Below are positions 1-6,138 of a stretch of DNA of 6,329 nucleotides, piece by piece. The notes under the pieces were generated by a model, which worked only from the letters and a program-made list of their open reading frames with translations, made no database searches and was not told the DNA's origin. This stretch comes from a bacterium (GTDB lineage: Bacteria > Hydrogenedentota > Hydrogenedentia > Hydrogenedentiales > SLHB01): assembly GCA_024231375.1 (NCBI GenBank), contig JAAEQP010000560.1:1-6329 (forward strand), given 5' to 3'. The translations under genes and the position numbers were made by a program. How positions within the stretch are numbered: the stretch's first letter is position 1; the number at the start of each line of letters is the position of its first letter.

Positions 1-1158
1 AGCGAACGCGCCATCCAGGCGGGTATTGACTATGTGGCGCGTCTGGGCGGAGGCACGGTACACGTGCTGCCGGGCACGTACACCCTACGGAATTCGGTCT
101 TTCTGCGGCCGGGCGTGCGCCTCTTGGGAAGCGGGTTGGATTCGGTCCTCGTGAAGGCCCCCATGGTAGAGACGACGCTGGCCGTCGATTCAGACTGGTT
201 CGACCAGGAAATCACGCTCACCGATGCGTCCGGCTTCGAGGTGGGCGACGGCGTGTGTCTACAGATCGAGAACGTCCACCACGGCGGGCAAGACGTGTTG
301 AAACGCACGCTTGTGGCCCGCAGCGGGAATCGGTTCAAACTGGACCGGGCGTTGCGCGAGAACTTCTGGACCCTCAAGGAGCCATCCGTATCTTCGCTGT
401 TTCCGCTGCTCACGGCCGAAGAGACGACGGATTTCGTGGTCGAGAGCATCACGCTGGACGGCAACCGCGAGAACAACGGACATTTGAACGGCAACTACGC
501 CGGAGGGATCTGGTTGCAGGATTGCAGCCGCGTGGCCATCCGGAAGGTGGTGTCGCGCAACAATAATACCGACGCCATGAGTTGGCAGGTCTGCCACGAT
601 GTCCTCGTGGAAGAATGCCACTGCCACGACAACGCGGGGCTTGGCCTCCATCCCGGTTCCGGGTCGCAGCGGCCCTTGATGCGCGGAAACACGCTGGAAC
701 GCAACAAGATCGGCCTGTTCTTCTGCTGGGGCGTGAAGTACGGACTCGCCGAGAAGAACACCATCCGCGACAGCATCGATACGGGCCTGTCTATCGGGCA
801 CCGGGACAACGAGAACCTGGTCCGCGACAACGACATCACGGGAAGCGGCAAGGTAGGCGTTCTGTTCCGTCCCGAGCGTGGTGAGGGATTCACAGCCCGC
901 GAGAACCGCCTCGAGAACAACCGTATCGTGGACAACGGGCCTGAAGACGGCGCGGCCGTCGACGTTCAGGGCGTCACGGAAGACAATGCGCTCGTGCGGA
1001 ACACCATCCGCGAAACCCGTGCGCCCGCTTCACGCGTCGGCATCCGCTTGGGGAAAGACACCGGTGCCATCGAGCTCGAGGAGAACTCAATCGAGGGATT
1101 CGCCAAGGCTGTAGAGGACCTGCGGGAGCCGGGGTCTTCACGGGGGAGTGCATCATGA
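1..1158 (+). CDS. Right-handed parallel beta-helix protein (pectate-lyase-3-like), 5' truncated
   Basis: The reading frame is open from base 1, so the true start and any signal peptide lie upstream; 385 residues are visible. Residues 1-45 (SERAIQAGIDYV, then GGGTVHVLPGTY, then GVRLLGSG) match the N-terminal cap typical of Pectate_lyase_3-type beta-helix proteins. From about residue 155 onward there is a run of short beta-helix coils rich in N-x-I/L and G-I/V-x-L patterns (GGIWLQDC near 168-175, GLGLHPGSGSQRP near 212-225, then NKIGLFF, GLSIG, KVGVLF, VGIRLG). Such proteins are usually exported and bind or cleave polysaccharides (lyase or glycosidase); I cannot identify catalytic residues, so the enzyme type is open. 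The stop overlaps the next gene's start (ATGA at 1155-1158), implying one transcript and translational coupling. Fold call is firm; enzymatic role is inference. Confidence 0.88.
   Translation, partial: SERAIQAGIDYVARLGGGTVHVLPGTYTLRNSVFLRPGVRLLGSGLDSVLVKAPMVETTLAVDSDWFDQEITLTDASGFEVGDGVCLQIENVHHGGQDVLKRTLVARSGNRFKLDRALRENFWTLKEPSVSSLFPLLTAEETTDFVVESITLDGNRENNGHLNGNYAGGIWLQDCSRVAIRKVVSRNNNTDAMSWQVCHDVLVEECHCHDNAGLGLHPGSGSQRPLMRGNTLERNKIGLFFCWGVKYGLAEKNTIRDSIDTGLSIGHRDNENLVRDNDITGSGKVGVLFRPERGEGFTARENRLENNRIVDNGPEDGAAVDVQGVTEDNALVRNTIRETRAPASRVGIRLGKDTGAIELEENSIEGFAKAVEDLREPGSSRGSAS
1142..1148 (+). promoter_or_regulatory. Ribosome binding site for the 1155 gene
   Basis: A GGGGGAG purine run lies six bases before the ATG at 1155, inside the last codons of the beta-helix gene. 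It supports ATG 1155 as the real start. The arrangement closely resembles the initiation region of the paralogous gene at 2147 (GGGGGA, short spacer, ATGA). Confidence 0.6.
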
Positions 1159-2036
1159 ATCGACAGGTCTCCCTGACAACGTTGCTTGCAGTGATTGCCT
1201 TGACAGGTACGGTGCACGGAGCGCCCAAGGATGAGCCCAGGCTCGTTCATGACGCGCTCTGGGTATGGGGCAACCCTGAGATGGCTGAAGAAGGCGACCA
1301 CTCGGAGGCCACCTTCGCCCAGGCCGGTCCTGCGGAACGTGCAGCAATTCTCGGTGTGCCCAATATCGCCATGGCGGGATTGGGTCTGCCGCGCGACGAC
1401 GAGAAGGCGTTCGCGCGGACGGCTGAGGTGGCCCACGCCCCTCGGTTGGTATGGGAGATCGGCGGCGACGACACGAGCGGGAAGCCGAGCTTCGAGTACA
1501 GCGAAAGCATCGCGCGGGTGGCGCGTGTCGCGAAGCAGTATCCCCAAGTCGAGGGCGTGCTGCTGGACGACATGACCAGTGTGAAGATCGACCAGGGCTT
1601 CAAGCCCCAACACCTTCGCGCTGTGCGCGAAGAACTAGCCAGTCAGTGCCCCACCGTCAAACTATGGGGCGTCGTCTACACGATGAATCTGACGATTCCC
1701 GGCATTGAGGACTACATCCGCGAGTTGGACGTCATCCACCTCTGGGTCTGGCACGCCAAGGACCTCGTTGATGTGGAGCGGCACGTCCTGGACCTGCGAG
1801 GGGAGTTCCCCGACAAGCCCATCGTCTTGGGCCTGTACCTCTACGACTTCGGCGACGGCCGGCGCATGCCCTTGGACGTCCACCAACAGCAGTGCGAAAG
1901 GGCACTCGACTTGTTGAATGGGGGCCACATTCGGGACCTTGTGTTCCTCACCATCGAGAATGACGAGGAAACCGTACGGCAGACGGCGGCATGGGTTCAG
2001 GAGGTTGAATCCAGGCCAATCCCCGCGCGGCCGTAA
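1155..2036 (+). CDS. Exported uncharacterised TIM-barrel-like protein (stand-alone paralogue)
   Basis: 293 residues. Residues 1-22 form a Sec signal peptide (MNRQ, hydrophobic LTTLLAVIALTGTV, likely cleavage near VHG/A). I do not recognise a named family. Eight regularly spaced beta-strand-like segments can be picked out: LWVWGNP (35-41), VPNIAMAG (68-75), RLVWEIGGDD (97-106), GVLLDDM (134-140), LWGVVYTMN (170-178), VIHLWVWHAKD (193-203), IVLGLYLYDFG (223-233) and LVFLTIENDEE (262-272). Acidic and aromatic residues sit at strand ends (E101, D105/D106, D138/D139, D231, E268/D270), as expected for a (beta/alpha)8 barrel with a carbohydrate site. A glycoside-hydrolase-like role is therefore inferred, not shown. 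The start overlaps the beta-helix gene by four bases. The same domain recurs as the N-terminus of the next gene. Confidence 0.85.
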   Translation: MNRQVSLTTLLAVIALTGTVHGAPKDEPRLVHDALWVWGNPEMAEEGDHSEATFAQAGPAERAAILGVPNIAMAGLGLPRDDEKAFARTAEVAHAPRLVWEIGGDDTSGKPSFEYSESIARVARVAKQYPQVEGVLLDDMTSVKIDQGFKPQHLRAVREELASQCPTVKLWGVVYTMNLTIPGIEDYIRELDVIHLWVWHAKDLVDVERHVLDLRGEFPDKPIVLGLYLYDFGDGRRMPLDVHQQQCERALDLLNGGHIRDLVFLTIENDEETVRQTAAWVQEVESRPIPARP

Positions 2037-2040
2037 CCGC

Positions 2041-2059
2041 GTCCGCGCTTCGTGCGGGC
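2041..2059 (+). terminator. GC-rich hairpin after the stop of the 1155 gene (possible attenuator)
   Basis: Four bases after the TAA at 2034-2036 an eight-pair stem with two G-T wobbles can form around a TTC loop (GTCCGCGC / GTGCGGGC). A second small palindrome, CCTTTGAAAGG (2062-2072), follows. There is no real T-tract, so a classical intrinsic terminator is doubtful. It could pause or partly attenuate transcription, or stabilise the upstream mRNA, between the two paralogous genes. Confidence 0.25.
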
Positions 2060-2134
2060 CTCCTTTGAAAGGCGCCAACGTGTCTTGTCAGCATACGAAG
2101 CAACAGCGGTTCTCGTCCCGAGATCCGCGAGTGC

Positions 2135-2140
2135 AGGGGG
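2135..2140 (+). promoter_or_regulatory. Ribosome binding site for the 2147 gene
   Basis: AGGGGG lies six bases before the ATG at 2147 and decides that start. I found no convincing sigma70 promoter in the 110-base gap 2037-2146. The best -35-like box, TTGTCA at 2085-2090, has no matching -10 at 17 bases. The gene is therefore probably read from the upstream operon. Confidence 0.65.
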
Positions 2141-2146
2141 AATGTC

Positions 2147-4654
2147 ATGAGACGACGCAGCACTTGGGCGACGGAGGTTGTGATGATTCTGGTCGCATGT
2201 AGCGCAGTGTGCGGGGCTTCCGAGGAGGAATCTCGGGAACCGGGGCAGAACGTCCGACTCGTCCGGGACGCTCTCTGGGCGTGGGGCAATCCCGAGATGG
2301 CCGAAGAGGGAGCGCACACTCACGCCACGTTCGCGCAGGCCTGCCCTGCCGAACGGGCGCGTCTCCTTGGGACGCCGAACATCATCATGGCGGGGCACGG
2401 GCTGCCTCGTGACGATGCGGCGGCGGCCGCACTCACGAAGGAAGTGGGCCATGCCCCGCGACTGGTGTGGGAGGTCGCGACGGACGACGAAGGGGAGGAT
2501 GCGCCGTTCGTGTACGCGAAAACGATTGCACGACTCCGCGGTCTGGCTGGGCAATACCCTCAGATCGAGGGCGTCTTGCTCGACGACATGAGCACGACCG
2601 GCATCAACCGCGGGTTCAAACCGGAACACATCGGCGAGATCCGGAATCTGCTTGGGGATCTGCACGAACAGGTTAAGGTCTGGGGCGTGGTGTACACGAT
2701 GAACCTGGACCTCAAGGGAATCGCCGGGTACATGAACGAACTCGATGCGATTACCTTGGCCGTCTGGCACGCGAAGGATCTCGCTAATCTGGACGCAAAT
2801 GTGGCCCGGGTCCGCGAAATGGCCCCCGGCAAGCCCATCATGCTGTGTCTGTACCTCTATGACTACGGGGAAGGACGCCGCATGCCGCTCGATATCCTTG
2901 AGAAGCAGTGCGCCACCGCGCTGCGCATGTTGCACGCGGGAGACATCGACGAAATCCTGTTCGTGACCATCGACAACGATGAGGACGCGGTGTCGTGGGC
3001 CGCCGACTGGGTCCGCAAGGTGGGGGGGCAGGAAGTGGGCTCCCCCCCTGCGAGCCCCGGCACAGCCGGGGACCTTCTGCGGATTGGCGACGGGGCCGCG
3101 TGGGGATTCCCGCGCGGCGACTGGACGCAGAGCGACGACGGCGTCATTCGTCCGCCCGACGAACGCAACTTGCACAGCCGGGCCTTCCACCTGGACCGAT
3201 GCTACGGGGATTTCGAGGCGGAGTTCGAGTTCAACGCCAACTACCGGGAATGCGGAACCGGGACGGCCGGCTTCGTCCTCCGCGCCCAAAACGCCAATCA
3301 TTTCTATCTGGTCCATTTCCCTTGGGGCGGACAGCAACTGCGCGCCAAGCATTTCTGGGCTGCCATCGCCAAGGTGGATGGGGACGGTTATGTCCGCAAT
3401 ATTGCGGCGGAATGGGTGCCCGGTGTGCCGAGCGAGGTGAACCGGTGGTATGGCGTGCGGGTCGTGGCGGACGGACCCGAGATTCAAGTTTGGGTCGATG
3501 GACACGAGGCCCTGCGGGTGCGGGACACGGCGTACCAGAACGGGCGCGTGGGCTTGGCGGGCTACGGCTGGTACTACTTCCGCAACGTGCGTGTCCACGG
3601 CCAAGCTTCCGAGCCGGCGCCGTGGGACGATGCGGCACAGGTTCCGTCCCACGCATTCACCGTCGGCCTGTCGAGTGCCGAGATGCCCAGCGCCTGCATC
3701 GCGCCGAACGGCGACGTGCTGGTGGCAGCGGGCAACCAGCTCGTCCGATCCAAGGACAAGGGGAGGACGTGGGAAGCACCTGAGACTCTTCCCGAGGCGC
3801 TCGGCGTCGTCACCGACTATGGAAGCAGCATGTATTGCGCCTCTCAGGACCGTGTGTCCGTGATGCTCCACACGCCACGAAGGGAGAACGAAGGCCCCAA
3901 GTCCGAAATCGCCATTGCCGACTCGTTGGACAACGGAATGACGTGGTCAGACCCGGTTCAGGCGGACGTTGCGGATGGATGGCCTGAGGTGCCCGCGAGC
4001 CTGACGCCCTACGGACCGGTGACGGCAGGCAAGGATGGAACCCTGATGCGCTTCATGCTCGGCGGAGCGAGCACGGGCAGCGAGCATTTCACGAACGTCA
4101 TCACCTGGAGCGCCACCCACTGCAAAGCGTATGTCCTCCGAAGCACGGACGCTGGGAAAAGCTGGTCCGCGCCCATCGAACTGGACCGGCCGTCGTGGGC
4201 CAATGCCGAACGCGGCACGATCCCGGGGTCACTGGACTTCACGGAACCGACGGGCGTCGTGATAGGCGACACGGTCACGGCCCTCATCCGGCCCATCTAC
4301 AGCCCCTACATGTGGCAATGCTGGTCGCACGACGGCGGCGCCACGTGGGATGCGGCCAGCCGGGCCACGTTCCCGGGCTACGCGCAATCCATGGCGCGAA
4401 CGACCTCGGGCGCCATCCTCTGTGCGCACCGCTACCCGCTCTATTCGGTGAACGTGAGCCGCGATGACGGGCTGCATTGGGATGCCGGCACCGTCATCGA
4501 CTACCCCGCTTGGGCCATGGGAACCATGCTGGAGGTGGAACCGGATGTCCTTCTTCTCACGTACATGAACGCCGAACGCGATCAACCCCTGCTCGCGCAG
4601 TTGGTGCGCGTCACGCCCACGCGCGTCGAGCCCGTGCCGCGCGAAGGGAAGTGA
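2147..4654 (+). CDS. Exported three-domain protein: TIM-barrel-like paralogue, concanavalin-like domain, BNR/sialidase-type propeller
   Basis: 835 residues. The N-terminus is an export signal (MRRR, hydrophobic VVMILVACSAVCG). LVAC at 15-18 fits a lipobox, so the product may be a lipoprotein. Residues ~36-292 are collinear with the preceding gene (about 58% identity), keeping DALWAWGNPEMAEEG, GVLLDDM, VWHAKDL and LYLYDYGEGRRMPLD. A Pro/Gly linker (292-307) leads to a lectin-like beta-sandwich (~308-486), with FEAEFEFN, AGFVLRAQN and IQVWVDG followed by a closing FRNVRVHG, as in LamG/DUF1080-type domains. Residues ~495-835 are a beta-propeller with five Asp boxes: SKDKGRTW (535), SLDNGMTW (593), STDAGKSW (666), SHDGGATW (727) and SRDDGLHW (771). 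The F/Y-R-I-P arginine of classical sialidases is not seen before the first Asp box; E700, R715 and R762 are candidate active-site residues. A glycan-directed role is likely; the substrate is unknown. Stops with TGA. Confidence 0.9.
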   Translation: MRRRSTWATEVVMILVACSAVCGASEEESREPGQNVRLVRDALWAWGNPEMAEEGAHTHATFAQACPAERARLLGTPNIIMAGHGLPRDDAAAAALTKEVGHAPRLVWEVATDDEGEDAPFVYAKTIARLRGLAGQYPQIEGVLLDDMSTTGINRGFKPEHIGEIRNLLGDLHEQVKVWGVVYTMNLDLKGIAGYMNELDAITLAVWHAKDLANLDANVARVREMAPGKPIMLCLYLYDYGEGRRMPLDILEKQCATALRMLHAGDIDEILFVTIDNDEDAVSWAADWVRKVGGQEVGSPPASPGTAGDLLRIGDGAAWGFPRGDWTQSDDGVIRPPDERNLHSRAFHLDRCYGDFEAEFEFNANYRECGTGTAGFVLRAQNANHFYLVHFPWGGQQLRAKHFWAAIAKVDGDGYVRNIAAEWVPGVPSEVNRWYGVRVVADGPEIQVWVDGHEALRVRDTAYQNGRVGLAGYGWYYFRNVRVHGQASEPAPWDDAAQVPSHAFTVGLSSAEMPSACIAPNGDVLVAAGNQLVRSKDKGRTWEAPETLPEALGVVTDYGSSMYCASQDRVSVMLHTPRRENEGPKSEIAIADSLDNGMTWSDPVQADVADGWPEVPASLTPYGPVTAGKDGTLMRFMLGGASTGSEHFTNVITWSATHCKAYVLRSTDAGKSWSAPIELDRPSWANAERGTIPGSLDFTEPTGVVIGDTVTALIRPIYSPYMWQCWSHDGGATWDAASRATFPGYAQSMARTTSGAILCAHRYPLYSVNVSRDDGLHWDAGTVIDYPAWAMGTMLEVEPDVLLLTYMNAERDQPLLAQLVRVTPTRVEPVPREGK
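3022..3048. repeat. G7...C7 inverted repeat at a domain junction
   Basis: A run of seven G (3022-3028) and a run of seven C (3042-3048) flank a 13-base loop inside the 2147 gene, able to form a 7-bp all-GC stem. The G run begins in the codon for V292. That is the last residue that aligns with the paralogous gene upstream, so the tract sits exactly where the barrel domain ends and the linker begins. Confidence 0.7.
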
Positions 4655-4673
4655 CGAAGAAACGGTCCACGCC

Positions 4674-5627
4674 CTACCCGACGTCGCTGCCGCGTCCGTG
4701 TTTCGTGAGAGCCGTTTGCAGCAGCTCCAGCGCGGGCAAATACGTGTCGGGGCCGACGTACTCCAGGAAGAACGGGGCGGCGGGCGCGTGCTTGGCAGCA
4801 AGGGCCACGAACTGGTCGTAATCCAAGTCGCCCAGCCCCGCAGCGACACCCCCGTCGGCGTGGAGCTTGAAGTCCTTGGCGTGGAGGCAGTCGATGTAGG
4901 GCGCCAGTTGAGCGAACATCTCTTCCAGATCGTTCAACTCAAGGAGATTGGCCGGGTCGAGCAAGATGCGGACGCGCGGCGACCCCACGTCCTCGATGAA
5001 CAGGCGCGCACGTTTCGCGCTGGAATAGAACCCACGATGGGACGGCTCAATCAGCACCTTGGCATCGTGGCGATCGGCGATAGCGGCGAGTTCCTTGCCG
5101 GTAGCGACCATCTGGTTCCAGACCGCTTGCCGATAATGATACGGAATGCTCGACGCATCCCCTTCCGGCTCGTAGTGGCCCGCTTCGGTGATGAACGTGC
5201 GCACGTCCATGGCCGCCCCGACCCGCATCATATCGTCGAAGTACGCCAGGTTGGCCGCCCGCTCGACCTCGTCGCCGTGGATGATGTTGGTGTACACGCC
5301 GATGCTGTGAATGGCGATCCCCGCCGCTCGGTAAGTGTCGGCGATGGCTTTGCATCGGGCGTCATCCAGTTCAGACGTGTTTGTGCGTCCGTTGAACTTC
5401 CAGTAGCGGCTATCGGTTTGATTCAGGAAGAGCTGCGTGTTGCGGATGCCGTGCTTGGCGAACTCCTCGGCCACCTGTGCGTTCGTCATGTTCGTGAACC
5501 CAAGGGTCGACACGCCCACAGTGGCCGGAGGCACGTCCGCGGCGGCCGAGGCTACGGTTGGCGCAACGAGTGGCAGCGCAGCGGCGGATGCAAGCGCCGC
5601 ACGACGCGTGATGCGATGACCGGACAT
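4674..5627 (-). CDS. Tat-exported xylose-isomerase-like TIM barrel (sugar phosphate isomerase/epimerase superfamily)
   Basis: 317 residues from ATG 5627 (complement). An in-frame ATG at 5708 would add 27 residues, but it lies upstream of the promoter. AGGAGG sits nine bases before ATG 5627. The N-terminus has a twin-arginine signal (ITRRAAL, R8/R9) and an Ala-rich hydrophobic stretch, with cleavage likely near ASA/A (28/29). The mature part resembles xylose-isomerase-like TIM barrels (AP_endonuc_2 fold). E194 (VLIEPS), D224 (ILLDPAN), H249 (CLHAKD) and E289 (FFLEY) are spaced like the four metal ligands of D-tagatose 3-epimerase-type enzymes, and GLGDLDY (264-270) is a typical late-barrel motif. 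Members isomerise, epimerise or, in some lineages, cleave oxidised sugars; the exact reaction is unknown. Export suggests extracytoplasmic sugar processing. It converges on the large gene with a 19-base gap. Stop is TAG. Confidence 0.9.
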   Translation of the reverse strand: MSGHRITRRAALASAAALPLVAPTVASAAADVPPATVGVSTLGFTNMTNAQVAEEFAKHGIRNTQLFLNQTDSRYWKFNGRTNTSELDDARCKAIADTYRAAGIAIHSIGVYTNIIHGDEVERAANLAYFDDMMRVGAAMDVRTFITEAGHYEPEGDASSIPYHYRQAVWNQMVATGKELAAIADRHDAKVLIEPSHRGFYSSAKRARLFIEDVGSPRVRILLDPANLLELNDLEEMFAQLAPYIDCLHAKDFKLHADGGVAAGLGDLDYDQFVALAAKHAPAAPFFLEYVGPDTYLPALELLQTALTKHGRGSDVG

Positions 5628-5636
5628 ATGCACGTT

Positions 5637-5642
5637 CCTCCT
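5637..5642 (-). promoter_or_regulatory. Shine-Dalgarno for the isomerase-like gene
   Basis: Read on the minus strand, AGGAGG is followed by nine bases and ATG 5627. This perfect site places the start at the Met just before the twin-arginine signal instead of the ATG at 5708. Confidence 0.8.
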
Positions 5643-5667
5643 GTTTGATGGGTCTGCCATCGCCTGC

Positions 5668-5696
5668 ATCATAGAATGAATCGCCCAGCGTGGCAA
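5668..5696 (-). promoter_or_regulatory. Sigma70-type promoter for the isomerase-like gene
   Basis: On the minus strand there is TTGCCA (5696-5691), a 17-base spacer and TATGAT (5673-5668), each one or two bases from consensus. Transcription would begin near 5661, giving a leader of about 34 bases that holds the AGGAGG at 5642-5637. Hence the isomerase-like gene is its own transcription unit. I see no operator palindrome overlapping it. Confidence 0.6.
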
Positions 5697-5720
5697 GGGC
5701 AGAAGCACACCACACCGCCA

Positions 5721-5738
5721 TTCCCGCCAAAGCGGGAA
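5721..5738. repeat. REP-like hairpin repeat (TTCCCGC-CAAA-GCGGGAA)
   Basis: A perfect seven-base inverted repeat with a CAAA loop, embedded in the longer phrase CATTCCCGCCAAAGCGGGAA. The ATTCCCGC...GCGGGAA phrase is, from general knowledge, a common dispersed intergenic palindrome in many bacterial genomes. It lies upstream of both divergent units here, about 25 bases beyond the -35 of the isomerase-like gene. It may act as a transcription or topological barrier; no T-tract follows on either strand. Confidence 0.6.
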
Positions 5739-5788
5739 GCCAGCATCCTCTTGACCCAGTTTCCAGAGGAGCGAGGAGCCAACCGAGC

Positions 5789-5817
5789 TTGTCCCCCGAC
5801 ATGCCTGTTGCTATGGT
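5789..5817 (+). promoter_or_regulatory. Possible promoter giving a leaderless start at 5824
   Basis: TTGTCC (5789-5794), 17 bases, TATGGT (5812-5817), each matching four of six consensus positions. The expected transcription start falls at or next to the A of ATG 5824, and no Shine-Dalgarno precedes that ATG. The small gene downstream may therefore have been leaderless. The call is weak because both boxes are imperfect. Confidence 0.3.
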
Positions 5818-5823
5818 GTGGCC

Positions 5824-6138
5824 ATGGGAAAGAAACTGCCGCCGCGACAGCTTGAGCTCTACCGTCGGTGCGACGAGGTGTTGCATTACATCTGAGACCC
5901 CGTTGGCGTGGCAGAGTGGCCCGGTGCGCGGAATGAATACGAGGGATACGTTCCTCAAGCCTTCATGCTCTTGATCAACGGCACCGATGCGGACCGGATC
6001 GCCGAGTACCTTGTCGCCATGGAGACCGGACCGATAGGACTCACGTCAGACGGCGAACGAGCGCGGCGGGCGGCGGCCGCGCTGGTCGAGTGGCGGGCCT
6101 GGGTCTTCGCCGAAGACCGCTGGAGCGGACGAGCCTAA
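5824..6138 (+). pseudogene. Small conserved-type protein interrupted by in-frame TGA (Trp position)
   Basis: From ATG 5824 the frame reads 23 codons (MGKKLPPRQLELYRRC, then DEVLHYI), hits TGA at 5893-5895, and continues in the same frame for 80 codons (DPVGVAEWPGARNEYEGYVP...) to TAA at 6136-6138. The two halves together give a ~104-residue acidic, mostly helical protein. From memory they fit an unnamed small bacterial protein family with a core like DEVLHYxWDPIGV and a later DEY. In that core the interrupted codon is Trp, so a single TGG to TGA change would explain the break. Other genes here end with TGA (1158, 4654), so TGA is a stop in this genome. Decayed gene or base-call error is most likely. 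A GTG at 5908 could restart translation but would drop the conserved N-terminus and has no Shine-Dalgarno. Function unknown. Confidence 0.6.

Noticed and set aside
1997..3871. Long minus-strand open frame (624 codons) antisense to the barrel/sandwich gene
   Set aside because: It mirrors the codon phase of a clearly real plus-strand gene in GC-rich DNA. Its translation is rich in His, Arg, Val and Pro with no domain I recognise, and the plus-strand frame carries all the motifs.
4698..5648. Plus-strand open frame (316 codons) opposite the isomerase-like gene
   Set aside because: A shadow of a gene with a signal peptide, metal-ligand motifs, Shine-Dalgarno and promoter on the minus strand; no recognisable family in the plus-strand translation.
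5766..5779. Perfect tandem GAGGAGC GAGGAGC resembling a Shine-Dalgarno
   Set aside because: It is 44 bases upstream of ATG 5824, too far for initiation there, and no suitable start follows at normal spacing. Two seven-base copies are too short to call a repeat element.
5893..5895. UGA as selenocysteine codon
   Set aside because: The expected residue is Trp in the remembered family core, there is no Cys/Sec redox motif nearby, and I see no clear SECIS-like hairpin directly downstream.
5410..5958. Minus-strand open frame of 182 codons overlapping the isomerase-like gene's 5' end
   Set aside because: It runs through the promoter, the hairpin repeat and the pseudogene, and overlaps the N-terminus of a well-supported gene in another frame.
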